Assembly: GCA_954871525.1 (NCBI GenBank)
Contig: OX940863.1
Span: 534,001-598,000, forward strand
Source: Parietaria judaica
Taxonomy: Eukaryota; Streptophyta; Magnoliopsida; Rosales; Urticaceae
Direction: 5' to 3'
Length of the DNA stretch: 64,000 nucleotides
The notes under the pieces are model-generated. The model worked only from the letters and a program-made list of their open reading frames with translations, ran no database searches and was not told where the DNA came from. Below are positions 1-12,007 of this stretch, piece after piece (the stretch's first letter is position 1; each line of letters begins with the position of its first letter). A program made the position numbers and the translations under genes.

Positions 1-648
1 TTGCCATTCCATGACCCTAACCTCAATAGGATGTACCGGAAGGCCTTTAAGGCCGAATTCCGAGTTCCGAATTGGGTTTCGCTGAGCGCGAAAGGGTTGA
101 TATCCCGGCTTCTCGTGGTTGATCCAGCGAAGCGGGCTACTATCCCCGAGATTATGAGACATCCCTGGTTTCTCAAGGATTACGCCCGGCCTCTCGCATC
201 TTCGCACCAAGAAAATGGTGGCGAAGGACTAATTGGTGACGCAGCCATGAAACCACAGCCGCCTTTTTACAACGCGTTCGAGCTGATCACGTCGATGGCA
301 TCAGGTTTCGACCTCTCGGGATTGTTTGAGAGCGAGAGGAGAGCGGGCTCGGTGTTCACGGCAAAGTGCTCGGCTTCCAGGGTCGTCGAGAGGCTTCGGA
401 GTCTGGCGACGGAGGCGAACTTCTCATTCACTATGGAGAAGGGTTTCAAGGTGAGGATGCGAGGGAAAGGCAAGGGACGGGGCGGGATAATCATGGTGGC
501 GGTGAAGGTGTTCGAGGTGGCGCCGGAGGTGGCGGTGGTGGAGCTCTTCAAGTGCGCCGGCGACACGCTCGAGTACGCCAAGTTCTGCGAGGAGGTGGCG
601 AGGCCGGCGCTGAACGACATCGTTTGGTGTTGGCAAGGAGAGTATTAG
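1..648 (+). CDS. CIPK: CBL-interacting protein kinase (CIPK/SnRK3), 3' part
   Basis: Serine/threonine kinase that is activated by calcineurin-B-like calcium sensors and phosphorylates transporters and other targets. The window opens inside the C-lobe of the kinase domain: LPFHD, then MYRKAFKAEFRVPNW, and a C-lobe end with RLLVVDPAKR and HPWF. Next comes the CBL-binding NAF motif (NAFELITSMASGFDLSGLFE, about residues 92-111 of the visible part). The PP2C-interaction region and C-terminal regulatory fold follow (FEVAPEVAVVELFKCAGDTLEY). The visible 645 bases are one open frame with no intron, which fits the intron-poor CIPK clade; the wording of the NAF and C-terminal parts is closest to CIPK5/25-type proteins (recalled, not searched). 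The N-terminus and activation loop lie upstream of the window. The stop is TAG at 646-648. Confidence 0.93.
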   Translation: MPFHDPNLNRMYRKAFKAEFRVPNWVSLSAKGLISRLLVVDPAKRATIPEIMRHPWFLKDYARPLASSHQENGGEGLIGDAAMKPQPPFYNAFELITSMASGFDLSGLFESERRAGSVFTAKCSASRVVERLRSLATEANFSFTMEKGFKVRMRGKGKGRGGIIMVAVKVFEVAPEVAVVELFKCAGDTLEYAKFCEEVARPALNDIVWCWQGEY

Positions 649-1282
649 CCTGATTGAGAGAGTCACAGTCAGTATAGTTGCCCTTAGTTCAGTGTTGATA
701 AATAAGTTAACAGGTCTAGGTGCTTCTTTTTTCTTAGAAATTGCTTATTCTTTTTCTTTTTTCTTTTATTAGCTTGGAATGAATTTGTGGATCAACCATA
801 AAAGTAGTTGTATGTATTTTCAAGCTCCAAAGTTGACACAACTCTAAGTACATAGGGAATAGTGATATTTTTGAAATTAGACTGGTTTTTCTTGTGCATG
901 CAGTTTTCTTAGATGGCAAGCCTAGTGTGATAGATAAGGGTATAACAAAAACTCATTAATACGGGTTTTAAATTTCATCGGGATCGGATTTAATTTATCA
1001 AAAATTACATTTAGTTTAAAACCTCGAGTTAAAATACATACGGTTTTTCAATAATCGTATCCGGATTAAAGTGGATGTATTTTGGAGGTTAAAAAAATTT
1101 GAGACCCGAATTATAATAGGTTACTAAAATCAAAATTTTAAAAATATTTTTTAAATTGACTTATTTCAAAACGTGAGTTTGTCTAGGATGTTATAGATGC
1201 ATCTAAACATAAATACTTATAAAGAAAGATGAGATGTAGAATAGTTAACTCTTCCATTCAAAAAAATAGTCTAACTCTTGAA
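649..1282. other. Intergenic DNA after CIPK
   Basis: AT-rich 3' flank of the kinase gene. I see no coding exon, RNA gene or bounded repeat in it. The 8-base target duplication of the next element occupies 1275-1282. Confidence 0.5.
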
Positions 1283-1857
1283 CAGGGGCGGACCCAGAAA
1301 ATGATCTCGGGGGTGACGAACGATAAATATAAATACATAAAGATAATTAATATCTCAAAATATATAATAATATTATAATTACACAATAATATTTACTGAT
1401 CAAATTAGTATATGAAATTTTCATGTGGACCATTTTTTTTCTTGATGCTGATGCATTAGTTTTTTTATGATTGAATTTATAATTATTTGTTATCAGCAAT
1501 ACTAAGTAAATAGCCCTATTATAATATAATAAATACTAAATAACAATATATAATTACATAGAAAAGAAAAAATGAGCCCACCACAAAACTTCATTTCATT
1601 GCCTAGGCCCTAGGGCTAGAATAAATGAGCGTATAAAATAGAAAATAGGAGAGAGAAATGAAAAGTAAGAGTGGACTCACTCTTCATCTTCCTTCTCTGA
1701 CCTTGACGAAGAAAACTTACAAAGCTTGCTCACTCTCTAATGGTGTCAAAATCAAGTTTTTTATAATTATAATAACTAAATTACTAATAGAATTTTTTTT
1801 TCCTCTTATGTTGGGGGTGACACCAGCCACCCTCGAATGTGGCTGGGTCCGCCCCTG
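1283..1857. mobile_element. hAT-type non-autonomous element with perfect TIRs
   Basis: The element begins CAGGGGCGGACCCAG and ends with the exact reverse complement CTGGGTCCGCCCCTG, giving 15-bp perfect terminal inverted repeats. The 8-base sequence CTCTTGAA flanks it on both sides (1275-1282 and 1858-1865), the target duplication length made by hAT transposases. The interior is AT-rich and non-coding. The perfect TIRs and duplication point to a fairly recent insertion. Confidence 0.9.
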
Positions 1858-4800
1858 CTCTTGAATTGAAAAAATAAAATAAAATTATTCCACGTCGATT
1901 TTATAAAGAAAATATTATGAAAAATCGTGTTATAAAATATAAATAAAGATCAATGAGTCTGAAATATATACTTTAGGGGCTTGGCTTGATCATATTACCT
2001 AAAAATGATGAACGGTCCAAACGAGTCACTTTCTTCATCAAAACACAAATACTACATTTTTTTTAGTTATATACATATTTGAATACTACAAAAACTGAAA
2101 ATTCAGTTAACTTAAACTACCCACCAAACATTAACGCTAAGCTCTATCACAAGAATCATAATCCTGCCCGAGTTTTCCTAGAAGAACATTAATGTTAATG
2201 ATTATGGTTTTGTCCCGATTCCGGTACCAGTCAAGGAACGTTTGTACAAAAAGAAAAAAAAAAGTAAAAGGAAATAGAGTTTCAAAACTAGGAATTGGAA
2301 CTGGGGCGAGACCTTAAATTCTCAGTTTTTTTGTCCCGGTTCTGGTTTTAAAAATATAGATATATATTTTTAATTTTTTATATTATAATGTGATGTAGCG
2401 AGAGATTATCGGAAAGAGAGAAATCGCAAAATGCAACTCATAAAAATCGACCTTTTCATTATCAATATAAAACTGCCAAACTAAATATTATTATTGTGTT
2501 TATATAAAACACACGGCAAACAGAAGGAGAGGGGAAATGAGGAGATGAAACCAAAACGGAAACAAATAGTTCTAAATCGGGAAACAAATAACATAATTAA
2601 AAGAGCAAATAAATCATAATCAAGACTAATAATAAAGATATTAATCAGCCCATAAATGGCGCCAATTAATACCGATGATATCTAGAGCTCCATGCACGCC
2701 ATGCATATGTAAACCTCTCGTGCAAACATCACTTCCGGTATGTCGGTCCCACGCGCCATCATAATATTTTTTATGTCTTGATAATATCTTGGATTTTTTT
2801 TTGTTTTAAAGGTTTAATTTGGTATTTGATTTTGGTAATTTGGTCTTGGTATTTTGTATTTTGTCCCGAATTTTTTCCCGGTTCCGATTCCCCAAATTTC
2901 ATCCCGGTTCCGATTCCCTAATTTTTTTTCCCAAATTTCATCCCGGTTTGAAGACTGAGATTTTTTTTATTACCGGAACCGACAGCAAAAAAAAAATTGT
3001 GGTTTTCTGGATTTGAGACAAAAAAAAATGTTAAATTTCTGGTTTCGATTTCACCCCTACCTAGTTAACCTATCAAAATCTTTCTTTAAATTTGGCAACG
3101 AATAATATTAATTCACTTAAAAATGATATTAAAAATAAAATAAAACACTAGAATACCTCAATACACGATCGAAATTTTTGTTTCTTCTAAAAATACAGTT
3201 TTTGGATCCGGTTTCAACCCTAGCTCTATGACAAGTCACTAGACGATCAAGGATATTAGAAAATCAGTCAAAATCTCGTAGCTATTATTGTATAGATAAG
3301 ACATGAATATTTATGAGTTGGTTATATCTGCCTTCAAACACTTTCCAATCATCATTATATTGGACAAGACAATTTGAAGTGATGAATGGTCCAAAAGCTA
3401 GCGTCACTTTCTTGATCAAGTTTGTAAGATTCGTTTGGTATCACTTGAGTGAAACTCGATCAATGGCACAGAAACTCCAATAGTTTTAAGCCATAAAAGA
3501 TGATAGAGAGAATGTCTCCAAAAGATTTGTTATTCTCATCAATCCATTCCACTCAACTTGCTCTTCTTTTTTCCAAGATCTTTTCAATAGTGACCACTTT
3601 CTGGTTTACATATTATATGCTTTCAAACATCGATGACCATCCACATGGTTTGAAAAAACTAGCCATGCTTAGTCTTGGACGACTCTCAAACAGTGCTTCC
3701 AATTATGGATAACCCAACAATGGCTCAAATTCATCCATGAAGTTCAACGGACATGTGTACACTGTGTCACAAAGGGTAGTTCCGCCTATGTATATATACT
3801 CGTGACTTTTTACTTTAAAGCTGATTAAATTAATTATGAATCGATTACTAACTAAAAGCAGTCAACTTTCTTGTGGAGGAAATGTTACTATCATAAAAGA
3901 AACACAATATAGAATTTTACTTCGAAAGAAGATAAACCACGTACAAAGAAGAAGAAATTCATCATAATAGAAAAATTAATGTTACAATGGAGGAGAAATA
4001 TAGTACCAAAATTGTATCATTTAACTCTAAAGCGTTAATTGCATAAAAGCCCGTGATCCAAAAATCAACGACAAAGGTCAAACTCCTAAAATACAAAATA
4101 AATAAGTAAAAGTACATCGCACCATGAAGTTAGAAAACGGGTCGGAACTCGGAACTCTAATATCAAAAGACCAAAGCTCTATTAATTGTTATCTAAATCA
4201 ACCATAATCTTCTTTGTGAGATAGAAAATTAAAAGAAAAAGGTTAAAACCATAAGTATATCCTATTAAGCAAGAATAGTGACCACTAATATATACGCAAA
4301 ACATTCCTTTTTAATGCTTAATAACGTTGTCAATCACAATAATGTAAAGATAAATTCATTTTATTATTATTATTATTATCGAGTGGTGCGGAGTAAAGTA
4401 AACATCTTTAGAAAAGCAAAGGTAGCTATTTTTATTTTGGCCACCAAAAGGAAAAGCACTCCCTTGTATGCATTCGGGCCAAACTATATTATATAATAAT
4501 ACCACTCATTTTTAAATAATTAATAAATAAATAAATAAAAACCTCAGACCATACGACGTAACGTAGAGATTTCCTTTATCAATTGCTTTGGGGACCCACT
4601 AGCAATCTTTCTTTCTGCTGACGTGGAACTGCCTTCCCCGAGTGAGATCCTCTCTCAGTCTCCTCTGCACTGCAGTCAGTGGCATGTGGGACTGTACGGC
4701 CACTCTGACCGTGGATTCCACGTGGACACCCGATTTGACGGTCCTGATGCTCTTTACTATTTCTTCCTTTCTGCCAAAAGTTTCTCTATTCTCTCTCTAC

Positions 4801-5207
4801 CACTGTGTAGCATATTAATTTATTTCTTTTCCAAATTTGTTAATTTAATCTCTTTAAGCGGAAGCATATCATAGAATAAAAAAATAATTAAAAAAAAAAA
4901 AAAACGCTTTATACAACAAAGTTATCTCATTTTGAATCTATTCAAAATAAAACAATTTTTCGCCGTTGAAAATTACAGAATGACTAGAGTCTATTTACAC
5001 ATACATAATATTTCTACAATCACTTTCATAGAATAATAACATAAATTAAATTAAATTGGAATATGAGTTTCTCCATCTTTCCCTTTCGGATAGTCATAAA
5101 TAAGGATAGCATATAATATATTTCTACTGTTAATTAATAAATTAATATTATCAGCAGCATCTTTCTTCTCTTGTTGAATATAATAATCAAAATCGGTATT
5201 TTCTTTC
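1858..5207. other. Intergenic DNA and NRAMP upstream region
   Basis: No gene is visible. Around 2190-3056 there are repeated phrases such as CCCGGTTCCGATTCCC and a terminal-looking TTTCACCCCTA at about 3046-3056, suggesting the remains of a hAT-like element, but no matching left end or target duplication was found. 4350-4380 holds a short ATT repeat. A perfect G-box-like CCACGTGG lies at 4718-4725, about 600 bases upstream of the NRAMP start codon. Confidence 0.45.
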
Positions 5208-5215
5208 TATATAAA
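5208..5215 (+). promoter_or_regulatory. Likely TATA box of NRAMP
   Basis: TATATAAA lies 110 bases upstream of the start codon at 5326, which would leave a 5' leader of about 80 bases. Confidence 0.55.
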
Positions 5216-5325
5216 CTCTGAAATCACCTAAGCTCTGCTCCTCTGTTTGGTAATAATAATACCGAAGAGCCCTTAGGTTATCTTTTTCCCCAGAACAGTA
5301 AAGTGCAGTTGCAGAGGAAGAAGAA

Positions 5326-8300
5326 ATGGTGAGAGGTTCGAATAGTGGGCAAGCCCAGTTCATGGCGAGCACTGGGAATCGAAGCTTCTCGAATGCTCCT
5401 CTCATTGATAATTCAGAGACGGACCGAATCGTCGTCCCTGACGTGAGTTCACTTTTCAAATCCTTTATTTTCATTAGTTGCTTGCAGAGAGTCTGAAGAT
5501 ACATAAAACTGTCTTATAAATAGACTTGTGTGTAGATTCAAATATAATAAAGTTGACTCAGGACAAAATAAAAAATACAAAGATATGAACGAACCAAGTT
5601 TGTAATAATTGTGTAAGCTTAACACATCTACTGTAAGAGGCACAAATTTAAAATTTTATTTTAAAATTGACAAATAGACAAACTCGCGGGTGTGATATAG
5701 TCATTTTACAAAATGAGGAGCTACCGAAAATTAAAAAATTCAAATCTAGGGGCTTCGAGTAACATTTGTTCTATATATAATTTTTTTCCCTGAATTCGGC
5801 ATAAATTCCTTATCATTTCATGAACAGATTCAAATCTATGTTTGTTTCTGTGTATATCATTGCTTCATGAACTAATAAACAGGACATCTTTTTTTCCTCG
5901 CAGAGTTGTGAGTTGTTAAAAACATTAAGTTCTGAATTTTTCTTATGCAGAGGAGGAGCTGGAAAAACTTCTTTGCCTACATGGGCCCCGGATTTCTCGT
6001 TTCTATTGCTTATATCGACCCCGGGAACTGTAAGTTGCTAAGCTCACAATTGCTTGCCCCTCAAGCTTTCATCTTTCACAATAGACTTCCTTAACTTCTT
6101 TGCCTTTTCGTGATCGGTAACAGTCGAGACGGACTTACAGTCCGGAGCACAACACAAGTACGAGGTAACACATCACAACGGGGTTCCATTTTTTTCATAT
6201 CTAGGAACTTTATGTACCATTCGAGTTTTTTCAGTGTTAGTATTTATGGGAAACCTGTAATCTTGCAGTTGCTTTGGATAATATTGGTGGCTTCGTGTGC
6301 TGCTCTCGTTATCCAATCCCTCGCTGCGAATCTCGGGGTCGTCACAGGCACGTGATTTTTGGTTTCTATTCTCTCATCGGACATATTATTATTTCGAATA
6401 TCTAATCATGACTTATCAAATTAAGTTTAACATTGTAGGAAAGCATTTGGCAGAACACTGTAGAGCTGAATATCCTAGAGTGCCAAACTTCATATTATGG
6501 GTTATCGCCGAGATTGCCATTGTCGCATGTGACATTCCCGAAGGCACGCTTTTAAACAAAACTGGTCAAAATTATGTCGACTGTGACGCTAATAGTTTAG
6601 TTATTGACTGAAGCTTGGTCGTTTTTTCAGTGATCGGAACTGCATTTGCTCTGAACATGCTCTTCAACGTTCCAATTTGGTGCGGTGTCCTCCTGACGGG
6701 ACTCAGTACTTTGGTTCTTCTAGCGTTGCAGCAGTACGGGGTACAATCTCAAATTTTAATAAAGTTTCGGTACTTATATTTACGTTTTTACAGTGGTAAT
6801 ATTTGCTTTTTTCACTTTTCAGGTAAGAAAACTCGAATTCCTGATCGCGTTTCTAGTACTAACAATCGCTGCGTGCTTCTTCGCCGAGCTTCACTATGCA
6901 AAGCCGGATCCAAAAGAAGTTATGAGAGGACTTTTCATTCCTCAACTCAAGGGAAGTGGTGCGACCGGTCTTGCAATATCTCTGCTCGGAGCTATGGTTA
7001 TGCCGTACGTTTTTATATTCACAAAAAAAGAAAATTTTATTACAAATTTTTATTTCTCTAACAGTGCTGTACTTTCTGCAGCCACAATCTCTTTCTCCAC
7101 TCTGCCTTGGTACTTTCCCGGAAAATCCCACGGTCCGTGCGTGGCATCAGAGTAAGCTCCTTCAAGATTCTCAATTTCTTCCTTTTCTATATATGAATAT
7201 GACAAAAGATGCGAATCATTCACAGGAGGCGTGCCGGTTTTACATGGTGGAAAGCGGGTTCGCCCTCGCTGTCGCCTTCCTTATAAACATCTCGGTTATC
7301 TCCGTGAGCGGAGCTGTTTGCAACGCTCCGAATCTCAACTCCGAGGATCAGAAGAGCTGCGAGGATTTGGATTTGAACAAAGCTTCCTTTTTGCTCCGAG
7401 TACTTTTTTCGCCGGTTTTTTCAAGTACTAAAAAGTGTTATTATTCCTCTTTTTGTTAAAAAAAAATGTACATGGATGATCACAGAATGTCTTGGGAAGT
7501 TGGAGCTCGAAACTGTTTGCGATTGCGTTACTGGCATCGGGTCAGAGTTCTACGATCACAGGCACGTACGCCGGCCAATACGTTATGCAGGTCAGGATTC
7601 AAACATATTTTTATTTATTTATTACCAAGCTATTTCTAACATGTTTTTTGTTTCGAATTTCGACTGTGTTTGAAGGGGTTTCTGGATCTACGGTTGCAGC
7701 CATGGCTCCGCAACCTTTTGACAAGGTGCTTAGCGATCGTCCCGAGCCTGGTAGTCGCGTTGATAGGTGGCTCTGCTGGGGCTGGACGGCTCATCATTAT
7801 TGCTTCTGTAAGATATTATTACTAAATAAAAGGGTTCCTTAGTAACATTTCACCAAAAAATATCTTTAATTATGCTTTCTGATGATCTTAAGAGTTATGA
7901 CATTAAGTTCAACCCTCGTTTTCAGATGATCTTATCATTTGAGCTTCCGTTCGCTCTCGTTCCGCTTCTCAAGTTCACGAGCTGCAAGGCGAAAATGGGG
8001 GCGTACGTCAATTCAATCTCGGTAATTTCTTAGCTCGATCTGAAATTTCAAACTTGTAATGATATCATCACGTAAAAAACGATTAATGCAACGTTACATG
8101 ATCGAATTGTGCAGATCACAGCGCTGACTTGGGTCATAGGCTCGCTGCTGATGGCCATAAACATATACTACTTGATGAGCGGATTCATCAAGGTGCTCTT
8201 TCACAGCCACTTGGAGGTTGTGGCTGCCATTTTTCTCGGAATATTCGGGTTTGCGGGAATGGCGGTGTATTTGGCCGGAATCGCGTACCTTGTTTTCCGG

Positions 8301-8456
8301 AAAAACAAAGAGGTGTCGCCTCTATTGGCATACGAGACGCCTGAAAGCCGGGAAATGACCGACGCGGAGAAGAGCAATTCGGAAATGTATAGCCTGCCGA
8401 GAGAGGACATTGTGAGCATGCAATTGCCACAAAGGTCAAGAGAAGATGTGGAGTGA
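5326..8456 (+). CDS. NRAMP: NRAMP divalent metal transporter (NRAMP1/6-type)
   Basis: Proton-coupled importer of Mn2+, Fe2+ and similar ions with about 12 membrane helices. Exons: 5326-5442, 5951-6029, 6124-6164, 6269-6347, 6439-6543, 6631-6740, 6823-7004, 7082-7151, 7226-7399, 7486-7590, 7676-7807, 7926-8021, 8115-8456; they sum to 1632 bases, 543 residues. The family signature [19 protein letters not shown] (helix 1, DPGN metal site) is present, as are the helix 6 [20 protein letters not shown] segment and the [20 protein letters not shown] consensus transport motif. The N-terminus ([11 protein letters not shown]) and the tail LPREDI resemble Arabidopsis NRAMP1/NRAMP6 rather than the vacuolar NRAMP2-4 clade (from memory). 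Introns 4 and 5 both start with GC (6348 and 6544); only this choice restores the conserved VTGKHLAE and [11 protein letters not shown] sequences. All other introns are GT-AG. The gene looks intact. Confidence 0.95.
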
Positions 8457-10890
8457 TGATCATCGGTAATCAGGAGAAATTAATCCGAGTTAATTAATTT
8501 CTAGGCCTTTTAGCTTATGATGCAATGTTGCTAGCTTGTCTAAATAAGATTAGAGTTAATACGTATGTATCATTTCGCTCTTAAAACTTTTTGTACTAGT
8601 TTATCCATGAGCTTATCACTCTATCAATTTGTCCCTAGCCAATTTGTCCTTTATGTTAGGTTTTTCGGCCTAAATCCTCAAATTCGAAAACGCAATAGTA
8701 AAGCGAAATGAAAATTGACATCGAGAATTATAGTGGTTCGCACCGAATTTGGAAAATAAGTCTACTTGTGGCTTGCAAATATGATTCACTATGATCTCTA
8801 TAGAATTGTTTGAATTACACCTTCAATCTCATTTTCTCACCTCTTGTGCTGTCATCAGGTCCAGTGACGGAGGGAGGGGGACCCACTATGGGCCCCTGCC
8901 CTCCCTCATCTCGTGGTTATTTTTTTCCTTGCCATATCGTAACGTTTTGTCTCGTCGACGGTCAATTTTTGTATTGTTTTCCCGCTCACCGTCTCAGAGC
9001 ACAGCCATTGTGGTTCTCTATCTTTCCGTCTTGGACCATCGGAACAGCCAAATTTGTCGGATTTCTGTTTTACGTGACTAAACTGAATTTTTGTTAAATT
9101 CGTCGGATTAATATTTTGTGCGTCACGCCGACAATCTAACTGTGCAAGTTTCTATTCCTCTTCATTATAAAATTCTTCTCCCTTGTTTATTTGTTGGTTA
9201 TCGTCGTCAGTGATAGTTAATTATTTTGATTTTTATCATAAAAAAATGCAATTTTTTGATGTGTTATCATTGTGATTTTAAATATTTAGCGGTGCCCCTT
9301 TTATGCTGAAAGGCTGGTTCCCTCAGGTCGATCAGCTTTGACAATACGTTTGTTTAATCCTCAAATTGGATTAGAACTATTTTCTTAAGCAAATTCCTCT
9401 TTGTGTGTAAGCTCAAATGGTTGTTGGCGATTTGTAAGCTTGTGATATCTATCTTATATATTGATGCATGGAAATTAATTATTGAAAATGAAAATGTACA
9501 CACATCACAATCTCACCAAACACCCACTACACACGCTATTCTAACGAATATTGGACATCCCAAAAATTACCAAATCAAGTTGGGACAATTTTCTTGCATT
9601 TCAAAGTGGCATCTAAACCAAGTAGTGGCACAAATTATATAATAAATATGTATATGATGTCTATCTAAGCAACTTAACATGTCTTTTTCTTTTTTGGTGG
9701 CCCCGGACACTCATTCTGTGTCGGTCACTAGTAGTGTGCAATGCATCATATCATATAGTTGGATGACCACATCCCATATTTCACGTACTTTTATCTTCTT
9801 CTTTTTTTCCTCGAGTTCAATTTATTATAACTGATAGAATTTTTGTGACATTTTTAAAAACCGATATTGACTGCACAACCGGCCTTGGAGGTAGCCATAT
9901 ATCATAGGCCTCGGCCTATAATAGATTTTCGTTTAGTGCTAATAAGGTCCCCCAAAATAGCAAAAAAGAATTTGTTTAGGCTTAGAGCACGAACTTCATG
10001 TAATATACACTATAAGTGGTTAGACATCATATACGGTCGGTGTCGGTCCCGAAGTTCAATTTACAAGTATATTAAAAATGTTATAATTGATGAAATTTTT
10101 GTGTAACATTTTTAAAAATGAATCACTGTGCCGATGTGATTTTTTGAATTTACAACAAAATAGATGAATAAATCGATGAAATTTTTGTTTAAAAACAAGA
10201 TCATAAATTGAAAAAGAAAAAAAAAATCAAATAGTAAACGATGGGGTTTGGGAGGAATTTTGATGGATTATATATGGGGATTGGATTAATATGAAAAAGT
10301 TAAAGAAAGTATTGAGATATTTCTTTGATCATAGATCGATAACATTGTTAAAAAGTAAATTTGAGAAAACAGTCCATCCTAATGCGATTTTTTAGTCAGA
10401 AGAGAATCATCGCATGTATATAGTGAATATACCGGGGGTTGTAGCTTGTAAACCTTGCTTGTTCGCTTGATTCTCTACAAATTTTTTACTGAAAATATAA
10501 ATGTAAAATTGTTTTGGTGAAAAGCTAGGAAAAAAAATTCGTTTTGTTCAAATTATCAAAATTATTCTTTAATAAAAAAAAAAAAAATTCTTATGAGCAC
10601 AGCCGATAATAATTAGTGTGGAAAAAGAAGACTGACAAAGCTTATATATACATATTCCAGCAGCACATGATTAAATTAAAATTAAAATAAAAAGTAAGAT
10701 ATATACACGCAGAGCTTCATAGAAACTTGCATTATGCAATTATAAGAGCATACAAGTTTAGATTTACAACCAAATGTAAAGAGAGGATTAATTATCATTC
10801 CTTTCCCACTCTCAAATATTACACTTCTTAAGAAAGATTACAATCAAAACAATATAAAAATGCAACAAAATTAATACTTTTATAATATAA
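8457..10890. other. Convergent intergenic region, NRAMP to CCR
   Basis: Both genes end here. 8861-9340 begins CAGTGACGGAGGGAGG and ends near GGCTGGTTCCCTCAGG, which may be a decayed hAT-like element, but its target duplication is not clean. 9810-10200 carries three degenerate repeats of a GTTCAATTTA / AATTTTTGTG / ACATTTTTAAAAA unit. No coding exon was recognised. Confidence 0.4.
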
Positions 10891-11694
10891 TTAAGATTGG
10901 ATCTTGATGGAATCTTCTTGGGGCGTTGGTATAGGAAGGTGGCCTTTCTCCTGCAAGTTCTTCACAGTCTCGTACAGGCACTGCTTCACCGATGTGAACT
11001 CAAACCCTAAATCCTTCAGCTTCTGGCTTGTGATCTTGTAGGGTTTCTTCCTAGGGTTAACTTCATCCGAACACCTGCCGTACGTATAGAATCATATTTG
11101 TTAGTGAATCTTCTTAAGCAAAACCGAAAAAACCGAATCCGTTACCGAAACTGAACTTATAAAGAGAAGCGCAATGTTTGAGCGTGACACTTACATGTGA
11201 TGTGGTAGGTGAAAAACTCTTCGCTCCACAATAATATTATTTAGGATTTTTTTTTTTGTAATGAAAGTTGTGGGGTCAAAGATTTTGTCTGATTACTTGT
11301 AGTTTTTCGTAGAAGAGTCAAAAACGAGTTCACCTAACATGCACTGGCGATTAATTTTATATACATATATAGATTTATATGCACATCAAAAAATTGTGGA
11401 TATTTTTTTAAATTAAAAGACGGAGGTTCTAAAGGAATGGTTCGATTTCAGGATCATTCGTTGAGTTATGATTTTATTATGTTTGTAACTTAAATTCCAT
11501 GTACATCTAATTGCGATAACATGAAGATTCACAAATCAAACATATATAGAAAAATAAGATCTTTCCCATATACTTCTACGCAATATATGTTTAAATGATT
11601 CAATTATTAATGATGAAACAGAAACACACTATTGATGATTTTTTTTTACGTTATTACCGTATTTAATTAAAACGTTTTTAGTGTCGCAACAGTA

Positions 11695-11735
<41 letters not shown>

Positions 11736-11952
11736 TAACCATCTATGTACCCAAATAATTGACTCAAATAAAAAGAAAAACAAAAGAAATTTATTCAAAT
11801 AATTATCTGATTATTAATTATTTGTTGAAGCATTATGCAATTTCTGGTGCCTAGTCAAAATTATACACTACCAACCTTCATACATAAGCTATGACAAAGA
11901 ATTAAACTAGAAAGAATAAAGCTCAAAAACATATGTCAATGTACTATATTGA

Positions 11953-12007
<55 letters not shown>

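Noticed and set aside
2190..3056. A complete hAT element ending TTTCACCCCTA
   Set aside because: Repeated CCCGGTTCCG words suggest a transposon, but I could not find a matching left end or an 8-base duplication.
8861..9340. A complete hAT element starting CAGTGACGGAGGGAGG
   Set aside because: The right end and target duplication do not match well enough; left as a possible decayed copy only.
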